A stretch of DNA of 64,000 nt from Heligmosomoides polygyrus polygyrus (lineage: Eukaryota > Nematoda > Chromadorea > Rhabditida > Heligmosomidae): NCBI GenBank assembly GCA_947396885.1, contig OX377206.1, positions 87,851,960 through 87,915,959 of the forward strand. Direction: 5' to 3'. Shown here piece by piece: positions 49,601-56,639 of this stretch (positions within the stretch are counted from its first letter, which is position 1; each line of letters begins with the position of its first letter). The translations under genes were made by a program, and so were the position numbers. Under the pieces are notes generated by a model. The model was not told the origin of the DNA and ran no database searches. It was given only the letters and a program-made list of their open reading frames with translations.

Positions 49601-51920
49601 TGCTAGGTCTGAGATTGATAATACGTTACCTTGTCCACTGGCTGGCCACCGCTAGCCCTTGTAAAAGCCTATAACGTTCAAATTGCTGCTGCGATATTCC
49701 GCAGAAGGAAGATGCGTGGCACATTTCAAAAAGTTTTCAAAAAGGTTGACACCGTCCCTTTTCATTTATCCTCCGTACTGTCATCTTACGATGCCATTAT
49801 TTCTCCTCTCAGGTCGGATACCGCTGGCAAGGTCACGTGTTCTGGAACTGGTATGCACGCTCACTGGACGCCGTCGATGTGGGCAATTTGCAACGAATAG
49901 CCCAGCTCGATCGAGATGTCGGAAACTGGCAGGTAAACCTGCACAACCCCTTTTTTCGGAAAAGTTCTGATTTCTTCATGAAGACCGCCAGATAAAGCAG
50001 ACCTACTGGTCGCGCGAGAACTACTTTCCCTATTCTTTTGCCTTGCACTTCAATTTCCTCATTTTTACCACAGCAGGTCTTCCTTCACTAAGAAGGGCTT
50101 AAATCAAAAACTTGGATGCGTCGTATATCCGTCGCATACATACATAGGGTCGGATAACTCAACGTTTTAATTGCCTTTCTTGATTCCGTTCTCTTTACCG
50201 TTGCCTGAGATCGAATTCCTTGACGTTGGGGAGAGGCTTCAGTCGCCCTCATCTGAAACTCCAGTAAGCTCATCCTTCCATGTCCTTGACGGAGATCTCC
50301 TTCCTTGACGGTCGTCAGGGTCCACTCTACTGCTTTTCTCATACATCCTTCCGAATCGGAGGGTGGCATATAGTGATTTGCTATCATCTTCCCGTTGGGT
50401 GTTTAGGGGAGCTTTAAATGCTCTTCCATGTTGTGAAGGTTTCTGTTTAAGTTCAGTGGATTATCACTTTACGGTCACACCTCCCGATTAGGATAGATGC
50501 CGATCGTCTTCTCTTTTCATGGCGACCGGCCCGTCAACATTTAGGCGGAAGTTATGCTTCAGTACAGGTCGGAGCGACATTGTGAAACCTACCATTATCA
50601 ATTACATGGTCATAATCAGTGAGTCTAACCAGCAGCAGATCTTTTTACAACCCCCAAACCAACCGATGGGGCTTTAAAAAAGATTTGTATCTTTTAGGGT
50701 AATGCACAGACTGCTTCTCCAAGTCTTCTTAGTGCTCAATAACAAAGTGAATTTGTTAAAGAATTCTGTACGTTGGAAATTCCTACCTTACTTGTGAATC
50801 TGCAGACAGAACTTGTATCTTAAATCTTCTTCCAACGACTTTTGCAACCGTAACCTACAAAGAACTTACCATCAACCTGTACGTTTTAAGTATAAGGCTG
50901 CTATTAGGTTGTGCGGAACGTTTTCAGCGTTTTGTGGAACTATTTTTAATTCGTCTGTTATTATGTAAAAATTCAGTTTGCATTAATAAACGCATTAAAT
51001 TTTTGAGAGTCAGCTGAAAACCTTCTAATTTTTTTCGCATTTTTAGCGTTGTTTCTTGTTACGCTTGACTGAAACTATTCAACAAGAAGAACGTTCTTGA
51101 ACTAGAAAAAGCTGGCTCCAAGTTATTGTCAAAAATATAAGGCTAATTCATTCATTACATTGTTGTTCAGTTGCGTTTATAACTATTACGCCAGGCGCAC
51201 CCGCATCCACTGCTTTCCGGGCAGGATGCTAGCTCATTACACCATCACCGCTATTGGTCCGAACGCAACAGCCACGATCTCCTCGTGACCTTTTAGCACT
51301 CATCCGTGGTAGGGGATGAGATTGCATTGAGTTAAAGAGCGTGGTGGTAAAATGACAAAAGACAAAGGAAGGGGTAACTCAATCCTTCCTGGGATGCGCC
51401 AGCGCATTCTACTTCTACGGGATGTCGTGGATACGACATGAATGCGTATTTGGCCATACAATGACTTGCGGTGACTAGCCGATGAACAAGTCAGCGCTGT
51501 ATCCTTCCCAGACAAGTCTGGCACCAATTCACCGACCCCGGAGGGATGGAAGACTTGGTTGGCCTTTGCGGGAAATCCGAACCAGAAATCTGGTATCGGG
51601 TGCACGCAGTGTTTCAGTTTTTAGCCTAGAATTTCATATCTCGAAAAATTAGATCTTGGAACGAGCATAGCTTAGCATGCCACCTTGGCACAACTACTAA
51701 CCTTTCTATCAAATATCATGTTTGAAATTCCAGAAGTTATACACAGTTTGTTAAAAAATTGGAACGGAAAAATATGAAAAACTGTCAACGCCTTCAGCTT
51801 ACATTTCAATTTCAGTTTGCCACCGCGATGCTGGCGTTCTGTTCGTTGTTCTTCTTCGCGATCCTTGTCGGACTGGCTTGTTACTGCACAAGGAAGGAGT
51901 CGGACGACGACGAGCTCTAG
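24281..51920 (+). CDS. Cholinesterase-like transmembrane protein, non-catalytic (neuroligin-like)
   Basis: Fifteen exons join in one 600-aa frame: 24281-24418, 24491-24568, 26750-26908, 30128-30287, 39139-39218, 40685-40790, 42267-42375, 42477-42510, 43121-43271, 43330-43526, 43610-43733, 46357-46498, 46602-46701, 49813-49932, 51816-51920. Seen: signal peptide 1-25; FKGIPYAMPPVGYLRF; C93-C115 like the family's first disulfide, with EDCLYLNVFSPTP; oxyanion FIHGG 138-142; FGGDPSN 211-217; nucleophile elbow G222-S-G-S-G226; acid-type E333 in GTTRDESS; H449 in FHGAD; transmembrane helix about 569-590; tail ending SDDDEL. Sequons include NAT, NDT and NIT. Known: active esterases have G-x-S-x-G; neuroligins have a Gly-containing variant and are adhesion proteins. 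Inferred: a type I surface protein without esterase activity. A gliotactin-like identity is possible. Splicing was deduced by eye; exon 3's acceptor (TTTAAG) and exons 7-8 are the least certain joins. Confidence 0.9.
24569..26749. other. Intron 2 of the cholinesterase-like gene
   Basis: 2.2 kb, GTGTGT donor. Contains imperfect hairpin sequence at 24805-24905 (GCGACGGCAGCG / CGCTGTCGCC) and the hairpin element at 26504-26636. The ending is unusual: a strong TTTTTTCAG at 26715-26723 gives the wrong frame, whereas AAG at 26747-26749 keeps it. Confidence 0.6.
26504..26636. mobile_element. Small hairpin MITE with TAA target duplication
   Basis: Terminal inverted repeats GGTCCCGTTTATACTTC (26504-26520) and GAAGTATAAACGGGGCC (26621-26637, approximate). 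The interior is self-complementary (GCGACGCGATCGATC). TAA flanks both ends, the 3-bp duplication typical of PIF/Harbinger-type elements. Related to 35013-35286. No coding. Confidence 0.65.
27480..27545. repeat. Perfect 25-bp inverted repeat
   Basis: 27480-27504 and 27521-27545 are exact reverse complements around a 16-nt loop, built on ATCGATCGAGCAACGCGAT. A diverged CTCCGTTTATGCCCGACGCC at about 27408 resembles the ends of the hairpin MITE at 26504, so this may be a partial relative. Confidence 0.65.
27797..27850 (-). mobile_element. SINE 3' fragment beside a LINE end
   Basis: GATTCCTTCTGGTGGATACGCC followed by ATGCATCTTATT looks like the SINE 3' end, minus oriented, cut off where the (ATTT)n tail of the minus-strand LINE begins. 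Confidence 0.35.
27851..29765 (-). mobile_element. Jockey/CR1-like LINE, 5'-truncated and decayed
   Basis: Minus-oriented in intron 3 of the cholinesterase-like gene. Its 3' end is an (AAAT)n tail at 27851-27884 (ATTT on the plus strand). RT coding occupies about 28600-29760. The N-terminal endonuclease is absent and the 5' end falls near a TTTCTA-rich stretch (29722-29757). No clear target duplication was identified. Confidence 0.75.
28690..29765 (-). pseudogene. Jockey/CR1-type reverse transcriptase pseudogene
   Basis: Two overlapping minus-strand frames give RT segments in order: VMKQLKPSTSTTFDGIP and PKKPNSVLLSSYRPISI in 29319-29765, then EQHGFTAGASTVTQL, VIYFDLPKAFDKV (motif A), SGVPQGGVLSPILF (motif B), and the catalytic MYADDIKIYG at about 28909-28937 after another frame change. 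The PKAFDKV and GVPQGGVLSP words are typical of jockey/CR1-group LINE reverse transcriptases and differ from the RTE words at 30.9 kb. Frameshifts near 29330 and 28940 and a stop shortly after YADD kill the frame. Confidence 0.78.
30288..30842. other. Start of the 8.85-kb intron 4
   Basis: GTGAGT donor at 30288. No exon seen. Carries the MITE-end-like sequence at 30802-30826 (see the 35484-35645 element) just before the LINE insertion. Confidence 0.45.
30802..30826 (-). repeat. Lone MITE end (TACTAGTCGCTAATATGGCC)
   Basis: Reverse complement GTACTAGTCGCTAATATGGC matches the terminal repeats at 33976-33996 and 35484-35505. No partner end was found nearby. Confidence 0.45.
30860..32899 (+). 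mobile_element. 5'-truncated RTE-like retrotransposon with 17-bp TSD
   Basis: 2.04-kb insertion in intron 4 of the cholinesterase-like gene. Perfect target duplication ACTTTCTTTAATGCTTT at 30843-30859 and 32900-32916, and the element ends in (GAA)n just before the second copy. The 5' end is cut inside the open frame, so the endonuclease domain is missing, as expected of truncated target-primed insertions. Confidence 0.9.
30861..32876 (+). pseudogene. RTE reverse transcriptase, open frame without endonuclease
   Basis: An uninterrupted frame of 671 codons with no credible own start codon; it simply begins at the insertion edge. Motifs in order: FKQKGDASECSNYRGIKL (about 260), MAFLDLEKAYDRLPR (motif A), GVHQGSALSPFLF (motif B), LYADDIALVAD (catalytic, tac gcg gac gat at 32109-32120), LNVKKTKFI, YRTVVRPALLYGSECWAL and a C-terminal RWYGHVLRRPEDHP with a PRGAPRKRW tail. 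Known: this order is that of RTE ORF2. It is far better preserved than the copy at 4417, so it is younger. Inferred: untranslated intronic passenger that cannot integrate by itself for want of an endonuclease. Confidence 0.88.
32917..33975. other. Intron 4 sequence, LINE-tail-like stretch
   Basis: No exon. A (TTTA)n-rich run at about 33495-33522 followed by low-similarity sequence resembles the 3' end of a minus-strand LINE as at 27851, with no RT coding visible. Confidence 0.35.
33976..33996 (+). repeat. Lone MITE end (TACTAGTCGGTAATGTGGCC)
   Basis: Matches the left terminal repeat of the small element at 35484-35645 (TATTAGTCGCTAACGTGACC) with few differences. No partner was found within a few hundred bases. 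Confidence 0.45.
34132..34429 (+). mobile_element. Full-length SINE with 12-bp TSD
   Basis: Plus-oriented near-consensus copy in intron 4. Target duplication TAGCTACATACC at 34120-34131 and 34430-34441. Confidence 0.87.
35013..35286. mobile_element. Hairpin MITE whose arms are inverted minisatellites
   Basis: Whole-element palindrome. Ends GGGCCTGTTCATACTTCGCG and CGCGAAGTATGAACGGGCCC; next inward (GCGACAAAA/GAGCGACAA)n on the left (35029-35111) and its complement (TTGTCGCTC)n on the right (35228-35270); then CACGTAAATAATT and its complement; loop about 35148-35190. AAA flanks both sides, comparable to TAA at 26504. No protein; the Asp-Lys-Ser repeat frames are an artefact of the 9-bp unit. 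Confidence 0.75.
35484..35645. mobile_element. Small TIR element (MITE), TACTAGTCG family
   Basis: About 160 bp with terminal repeats TATTAGTCGCTAACGTGACC (35486-35505) and the complement of GGCCGAATTAACGACTAGTA (35624-35643). Other ends of this family lie at 30802 and 33976. Confidence 0.55.
35821..36713 (+). mobile_element. Deleted mariner-like element
   Basis: About 0.9 kb with terminal inverted repeats ATTAGGTTGTCACACAAGTT (35821) and the complement of ACTTATGGGACAGCCTAA (ending 36713). Only the N-terminal half of a transposase is left; the catalytic core is deleted. In intron 4. Confidence 0.72.
36017..36405 (+). pseudogene. Mariner transposase N-terminal remnant
   Basis: MLHEFKLGHSVSETTQNIMN is the mariner-type first helix-turn-helix. 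After a frame change come YQKFRFGKVGLEDRDRSERP and the second HTH TVREMGRKLGLSHTTISSH. No DD34D residues remain. Confidence 0.7.
36714..37341. other. GC-rich patch inside intron 4
   Basis: 36820-37230 is clearly richer in GC and CG than its surroundings, with GACGGACGGACGGACAGACG near 36940 and GCGGCGGCGGCG near 37183. All frames are open for about 100 codons because of composition, and no domain or exon signal was recognised. Confidence 0.35.
37343..37637 (+). mobile_element. Near full-length SINE
   Basis: Plus-oriented copy in intron 4 with head, body and TCCTTTA tail; mildly diverged (GGGCGCATATAGCACAGTCG head). Target duplication not obvious. Confidence 0.8.
37766..38028 (-). mobile_element. 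Diverged SINE
   Basis: Minus-oriented. AATGACGGCGCTAATCA tail side, GACCCCGAAGGAATGGAAAG body and CTCCGACTGCGCTATACGCG head are recognisable. Confidence 0.68.
38373..38656 (-). mobile_element. Full-length SINE with 13-bp TSD
   Basis: Minus-oriented, near consensus apart from a short deletion around 38420. Perfect target duplication ATTGTTAGAAATA at 38360-38372 and 38657-38669. In intron 4. Confidence 0.88.
39262..40656 (+). mobile_element. 5'-truncated LINE with (TAAA)n tail
   Basis: Insertion in intron 5 between a 9-bp target duplication AATAAGGCT (39253-39261 and 40657-40665). It starts within RT coding (LLYKNGDPTDVANYRP) and ends in (AAAT)n at about 40614-40660. Plus oriented, same as the host gene. 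Confidence 0.85.
39263..40617 (+). pseudogene. Non-LTR reverse transcriptase, C-terminal two thirds
   Basis: One open frame to 40387 carries YRPISLLSTIYK, FIDFKKAFDSVE (motif A), GVRQGDTLSPLLFVL (motif B), MAYADDIVLLARS (catalytic; tat gcc gac gat at 39803-39814) and LINTCILPAVIYGCESWAW. A frame change near 40380 then leads to STGRPRTRWLDDIARYRG and a stop at 40617. Lineage: RTE-like by the CESWAW and GRPRTRW C-terminus, but clearly different from the elements at 4417 and 30860. The endonuclease is missing through 5' truncation. Confidence 0.82.
40791..41227. other. Intron 6, 5' part
   Basis: GTATGT donor at 40791. No exon or repeat recognised before the SINE at 41228. Confidence 0.45.
41228..41511 (+). 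mobile_element. Full-length SINE, small internal deletion
   Basis: Plus-oriented in intron 6. About 12 bp are missing after GATTGGTACCAG. Head GCGTGTAGCGCAGTTGGAGG and tail clear. Confidence 0.82.
41795..42012 (+). mobile_element. Diverged SINE, 3' end missing
   Basis: Plus-oriented in intron 6: AAGCGCAGTCGGCGGAGGCG head, GGTTCCTAGTTCATGTCCCG, GAAGGATAAAACACTG body. Ends after a GCGATATCC motif. Confidence 0.62.
42511..43120. other. Intron 8
   Basis: 610 bp, GTATGC donor, TTTTTGCAG acceptor. Holds a faint SINE-3'-like stretch near 42561-42610. No skipped exon recognised. Confidence 0.45.
44172..44452 (+). mobile_element. Full-length SINE
   Basis: Plus-oriented in intron 11: GGGCGCGTGGAGCACAGTAG head, small body deletions near 44345, three TCCTTTA-type tail units. 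Confidence 0.82.
44590..44772 (+). repeat. 42-bp minisatellite
   Basis: ACGTCTTCTGAA or a close variant recurs at 44606, 44648, 44690 and 44732, exactly 42 bp apart, with shared flanking words (GTTGGTGACA, CGCCTGT). Because 42 is a multiple of 3 it gives a false 14-residue peptide repeat (GDTSSE...). It is followed by a GGAC/GACA-rich tract to about 44840. Confidence 0.75.
45040..45420 (-). pseudogene. Tc/mariner-type transposase C-terminal relic
   Basis: On the minus strand MLSWPLDSPDLNPKEF is a Tc-type catalytic-region motif (W-P-x-x-S-P-D-L-N-P). It is followed after stops by a LRGALE...RFQACI-like C-terminus. A terminal-repeat-like ACAGGGTATCTACAAGG lies at 45041-45057. Heavily decayed. 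Confidence 0.55.
45566..45842 (+). mobile_element. Diverged SINE
   Basis: Plus-oriented in intron 11. The head is poorly preserved; body GTCAGGGTCGGCGAATCGGT, GACTTGTCCCTCTGTTGGCC and CGATATCCCGTAGAAGCAG are clear. Confidence 0.65.
45905..46195 (-). mobile_element. Full-length SINE with short TSD
   Basis: Minus-oriented, well preserved, intron 11, about 160 bp before exon 12. Target duplication ATATTAAA at 45897-45904 and 46196-46203. Confidence 0.84.
46702..47794. other. Intron 13, 5' part
   Basis: GTGAGT donor at 46702. About 1.1 kb without a recognised repeat or exon; the AT-rich purine tract around 47455-47530 is low complexity. Confidence 0.4.
47795..47876 (+). mobile_element. SINE 3' fragment
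   Basis: Plus-oriented last ~80 bp of the SINE: CGCATCCCGTAGAAGCAGAA, GGAGCATCCCAAACGG and a degraded tail. Confidence 0.6.
47945..48172. repeat. AT-rich CGAATATTCG-type repeat block
   Basis: Third copy of the palindromic family also at 11225 and 13815: GCGAATATTCGAAATCGG, CGAAAAAACGCGATTTTCGA, TATTCGAATATATTCGG. In intron 13. Confidence 0.65.
48436..49455. mobile_element. 1-kb foldback element with ~450-bp inverted arms
   Basis: Left arm about 48436-48886, right arm about 48968-49455, loop about 80 bp. The ends TTAGGTGGTCCCATAAGTCC and the complement of GGGACTTATGGGACAACCTA resemble the mariner TIR at 35821/36713. Complementarity continues through the whole arm, e.g. GCGCTGCATAGAATTCGAAA against TTTCGAATTCTGTGCAGCGC. 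No transposase: a non-autonomous mariner-type element, in intron 13. Confidence 0.82.
49473..49783 (+). mobile_element. Old, diverged SINE
   Basis: Plus-oriented just upstream of exon 14: GAGCGCGTTGTAGTGCTG head, GGTTCATAGTTCGAG B-box, GTCCACTGGCTGGCCACCGC, TTTCATTTATCC tail. Confidence 0.62.
49933..51187. other. Intron 14, 5' part
   Basis: GTAAAC donor. No exon seen. ATTAGGTTGTGCGGAACG at 50906-50923 resembles a mariner terminal repeat but no opposite end was found. Confidence 0.4.
51188..51252 (-). repeat. tRNA-like relic
   Basis: Minus strand: GCGGTGATGGTGTAATGAGC head, TGCCCGGAAAGCA anticodon-like arm and CCTGGCGTA acceptor end. The T-arm is shortened by a deletion, so it cannot be a functional tRNA. 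Related to 19919-19989. In intron 14. Confidence 0.5.
51358..51610 (-). mobile_element. 5'-truncated SINE
   Basis: Minus-oriented; tail and body well preserved, but it stops at TCGGGTGCACGCA so the A-box part of the head is missing. Intron 14, about 200 bp before the last exon. Confidence 0.78.
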
Positions 51921-52662
51921 GCAACGACGACGTAACTTTGATACTAAATTCATACAAAAATTGTTTGTTTCAAGACTGTTCATCATGTGAGGTTGAGCAC
52001 GTCTAGCGGCAACAGAAGGAAACTGGGTAAGTGGGAGCTTCAGCATGTCCTCGACTATATCATCATTGCTGAAGGGTGGACTAAAATCTATCAGTGGACA
52101 GTGCTTCTCTTCTCAGTTGGGTCGAACACGCATTTTAACTGCTACAACGATTTCCCTCCTTCAGTAGAGTGCGTGGCTTGCCCGAAAACTGATGTGAATT
52201 GCATTCAATGTTGAATAATCCTGCGCTAGAGGACAGACACCTAGACGGATGCACAGACTAATTAGTCCAAAAGAAAAACTGATTTCCGCCGGCCTTCATA
52301 CTTTTCCCCTTCCTTCTTACTGCTTGATCCAACTATTTTATTATGTTTTGTAAACCCCATCTAGCACTTTCGTATTCGTGCCATTCTCATCTCTGTTTCT
52401 AAAAATCAATATTATTGATTGGCAGAACATTTATGTCTGCTTGTTGTTGATTCCTCCAACTGTAATCAAATTCACCTCACCGTTACAGTCTTCTTCAACA
52501 AATATTCGTGAAACTGTAGGAAAATGATGTCGATTCATGTCGGGTAGGCGATCCGTAATGTATTTCGTTACCAAGCCTGTCTGGGGCCAATGAAATTCAG
52601 TCAGTCTCAGCAAAAATGGTAGATTGAAGGCAAAAATCGAGTAGGTATCGATTGATCAATAA
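51921..52662. other. Presumed 3'UTR/downstream of the cholinesterase-like gene
   Basis: After the stop at 51918-51920 the first clear AATAAA lies at about 52656-52661. No other gene seen. Confidence 0.3.
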
Positions 52663-53157
52663 AGACGTAGTGATTACAGATTTTATCCTGTTGAAAGCTC
52701 TGTGCAACCGCAGCCAAATATTCATCGCTTCCATTTTACACGATCATCACGTTAGGAATTTACGGTGGATATTGATCGGTTGTTTAATTCTGCTAATATG
52801 TTAAAAAGCCAGCTGGGTTCAATGATTAATTCTATGCGGGCAAAAGGTTCGGGAAGCAGACTAGTCCTTCTCAGATGCAGTAGGGTACCAAGTTCCATAC
52901 CTTTCGAGATCAAACTTTTGCAAAAAAATCCCTTTGCAGACTATTTCGTGATTTTCACGGACACTGTGGATAGAGTTAAACGGCCACCAAATTCGCTTCA
53001 GTCCCCTGTCGAATGATCGATATCCGGGCAGAAATAAATGCTAATTGTTGTTGCTGGTTGACAAGATGGTCTTTCCAAGCTGATTTGATTCTCATTCAGT
53101 GTCCAATAATCCTGCGCCAGAGGTCGGAAGCACAGACGGATGCACAGACAGGCAAAT
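52196..53157. repeat. Pair of ~60-bp direct repeats 0.9 kb apart
   Basis: AATAATCCTGCGC-AGAGG...GACGGATGCACAGAC occurs at about 52211-52257 and 53105-53150 in the same orientation. Intervening sequence has no gene. Confidence 0.5.
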
Positions 53158-53159
53158 CA

Positions 53160-55380
53160 GTTTTTTATTTGCATTAGAAGTCATCTTGCGCATCTTTTTT
53201 GATTGATTTCTGCAAGAATTCCTTTTGCAAAACGAGTTAGGCATTTCCTCCACAGCTGACGGAATAGGCTTCCGGTTTGCTTTAAAAAAATCACCTACGC
53301 TGGGTTTATGCATTGATTAGGGTTTGAAAAGTGGTTCTTGCTCCACGTTGTTCCACCGCATGGTGCGCTCAGCCTCACAGAATTCATCTCGACTCATGTT
53401 TAGCTCTTTAGCTACTGTTTACCAAAGCAAGCATTGGAGTTGTAGATTGCTACAATTATGCCATTTTCACGTCGAATTGGATACCTTTCGAATCAAATTC
53501 GACACTTTTCACATCAAACTGGACACTCTTCTAAGCTAGTCTAGAACTTTTGAAATCAAAGCAAAATCTCTTTCAAATTGAAATGAGCTTCTTCTATGTT
53601 GAACAAGAAACTCTCCGAAAAGGTTTGAATAATTTTTTGTTCAAGGAAAATTTGGTGCAATTTTTTTTTGAATTTTTTAAAGTCCATCTGCTCAAAAAAT
53701 AAACACATTGCTTGAAAATTTGTTAAATTCTATTTTTAAGGGAAAATTATGGATTAAAGTTTGTTTTAAACAGCAAAAGGCGAGCATTTTTTAGTGTTGA
53801 AAAAAAAAAGATTGCGACAGAGGGCGCGTTCTAATCTTTTAATGCGTTTTATACAGGTTCTTTGCCGTGCTTTAAGCCAAAATTTAATTTATCATTTTTT
53901 ATGAAAAATAAAATATTGTGCAAAAAGAGTTTTTGCCGTATAAAATTTTGTCTTCAAAAAGGGGGTTTTCATGCGGGGCGGAGATTGCGATTTTCGCCAA
54001 GTATTTCGGCAAAGACTACTGTGCTTTAAGACAAAATTTAATTTTTTTTCTGCACATATAAAAAATTCTGAAATTAATATACCTATTGGGCAGGGTAAAC
54101 TGAAGCATTTCAAAGAAAGTTATAAAAAATTTTCCCTGATCAAAAAATTATTCGGTACTTAGGAAGCACAGGATCCGTGCCCATACAAAATGTACGCTAG
54201 GATGTGATTCGCTTACCACTCCTGTGTTAAATTTGGCCACATCCTGGAGTTCCATTCCTTGCCCAGTCTGTGCTCTCCTTGTCGTCCGCGGAGGAGAACA
54301 CAGAACCCAACCTCTTTTTTCGTGCATGGGCCCTCTGCTTCATAAGTGCCAATTATTCTAACCATCTTATTGGATCTGTGGTTTAACCTTCCTGAAGGCA
54401 GTTTCGATGTAGAAGGGTTCGCCTTGATTTCAAAGGGCTCAAAGCTAGCTTCAGAGTGTCAAATTTGATTTGAAAACTGTTCAATTTGATTCGAAAAGTG
54501 TTCAGCTAGTCGTGAAAATCGTATAAAAGATCTCATAACGTATGCGAATTCAAGCGCTTGAATGTTGAGAGATGTTCTAGACGGTATACTATTCCTTCTT
54601 GCTCCAACACGTGATTGATCATAACTATTCTTTCATGTTCAGAATGGTCCTATTCACTGAATTGCCTTGTTTATGCAACTATTCACGCATTCAGTTCTGT
54701 ACATTTGTACTGCAGCAGTACTGCCGTCACAGGAAACTCATCGAATGTACGCTGATACTACGTAGTTTCCATTACCACCTCTCCCATATAGACAACGCGT
54801 CTTCCTGAAATGTGAATCGATTTGATCGATTTACCGTTTGTCGACCCTACACTACTGTTGTGTGGTAGAAACGATATCACGTTAGTCATGTTACCCGCTT
54901 CAATATTTCACACTGACCATGGCGATTTTTTTCGTTGTTGGAAAAAAAATGCCAACGATCAGCATCACATTTCTGCAGCTGTACTGTACCACCACCATCA
55001 CACTTGTTTCCTATGTTCATCACTGCCACATCGCACGTCAGTTTTCCTGCTATATCTGACCAACCTCATCACATTTTCGTTCTGCATTCTGCTAGAGACA
55101 GCGTGTGATTCAGGATTCTCTCACATATATCAAATTCGTGTTGTTCGTTCTTGTTGTTTTCTTCTTCTTCATTTCTTCTCTTTTTCATTGCTGCCCTGTA
55201 AAATCTTTCAATCTCCTCTAGGAATTGCTTGGTTTTTACCGTTATATTGCTTCACATTTTGTTTTATATAAAGATGTAGATCATCTTCGACTATATACAA
55301 TTCTTCATTTCTGACTTCAGAACGCACTCATGATGAGTTACTAGCATGACATTTTATTGGTAATTTGCCATGTTTCTGAT
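53160..55380. other. AT-rich spacer with 21-bp periodic repeats
   Basis: No gene. At 53465-53540 three 21-bp units (TTTCGAATCAAATTCGACAC type) and at 54455-54515 the inverse (GTGTCAAATTTGATTTGAAA type). A 149-codon open frame at 54822-55271 has no recognisable domain and a skewed His/Phe/Cys composition. Confidence 0.4.
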
Positions 55381-55389
55381 TAAAGTTGG

Positions 55390-55715
55390 TTCAGTACGAT
55401 CCTTGTATCACATGTATCACCTGTCGTCCCGTTGATCATCGAGTTGCTCGAGCGGGCGTCAGCAGCGTCTCCATTCGTCCCTGTCGTGTGCCAGAGTGCT
55501 TCAATGGATGCTCCTCGCTCAAGGGACACGAAGAGCGTTATATTGTTCGTGCAGAGCTTTCACGAAAGAGTCTGACCAACGCGTTAGTGGGCATCCTTGT
55601 GTTACACTGACATTCCGTGGAATCCAGTCAGTCACGGTTCTCGTCCAGCAAGTGTCTGCAAAGCGCATTACGTGGCCACCCCACCTAATTTTCGACGACT
55701 TGGCCCATATGACGA
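55390..55715 (-). pseudogene. RTE C-terminal fragment
   Basis: On the minus strand IRWGGHVMRFADTCWTRTV, TDWIPRNVS and LTRWSDSFVKALHEQ follow the C-terminal zone of RTE ORF2, with frame changes and no RT core. A lone 3' fragment. Confidence 0.65.
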
Positions 55716-55867
55716 CCTTTGTGCAAAACGCGTTTTAAGAACGTTGTCTTTTGCACGTTAGAAAATGGAATGCCATTTTATTGACTCCCTTTTATTGAGT
55801 CGATAAATCACAAAATGATCTGTTTTACGGCCCTCTTCAATAATACTTGCTGCACCCCATCACATAA

Positions 55868-56112
55868 GGCACAGGATGGCCCAATCGGAGAAGCCGCCGC
55901 CTGTTGCGTCAGCCCAAATCGAGGGTCCTTGGTTCGAATCACGCCGAGGCCAACCAAGTCCTCCATTCTTCTGGAGTGTAGGAATTGGTGCTGGACCTAT
56001 AAGGAAAGGATAAAACACTGACTTGTCCACACCAAAGCCATGTCATGGATGTCCAGGCCAAACACGCGTTCAAATTGTCTTCACAATATTTCGTAGAAGT
56101 GCATCCTGCAAA
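55868..56112 (+). mobile_element. Diverged SINE
   Basis: Plus-oriented; GGCCCAATCGGAGAAGCCGC head, GGTTCGAATC B-box (closer to a tRNA B box than other copies), GGCCAACCAAGTCCTCCATT body. Confidence 0.62.
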
Positions 56113-56181
56113 GCCATTGAAGAAAACCAACCGTTATTGTTTTATTATTTTTATATTAAATAAAAAAGGCTTGGTTGACCG

Positions 56182-56360
56182 GGAGGCGTTTAATGCAGTT
56201 AGAGGAGGAGCCAGCTGTCGCGTGCACCCGATACCATGTTACTGGTTAGATCTCTCCGCCCAGGCCAACCAAGCCCTCCACCCCTCCGGGGTGAATTGGT
56301 TCCAGAGTTGCCTGAAAAGGATAAGGCGTTGACTTGTTCATCGACTGGCCACCGCAAGGC
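56182..56360 (+). mobile_element. SINE without 3' end
   Basis: Plus-oriented: AGGCGTTTAATGCAGTTAGA head through ATCGACTGGCCACCGCAAG, then unrelated sequence. Confidence 0.66.
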
Positions 56361-56639
56361 GCCAGTTCTCACGCGTGTCATGTTCCGCTCGAAGTTCGAG
56401 GCCTTTCCAGGAAAACAGAGTCCTGCCACTACTCCGGGGTTGGCGAATTAGCCGCAGAATTGGCTGAGACCAAGGATGGGGGCGGTCATTGCATCTGACG
56501 GAAAATATTAGGCTATCGCAAAATTGATAGCCGAAACGGGCCGCTTACTTCAAACTGCTATAACTCAGTTTATACACACATTTATTAATCGACATGAAAA
56601 CCTTCAGAATCTATGCAATGTTGTCAACGGAAAGTTAGT

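Noticed and set aside
54822..55271. 149-codon open frame
   Set aside because: Skewed His/Cys/Phe composition, no domain, no splice signals or neighbours; chance is likelier.
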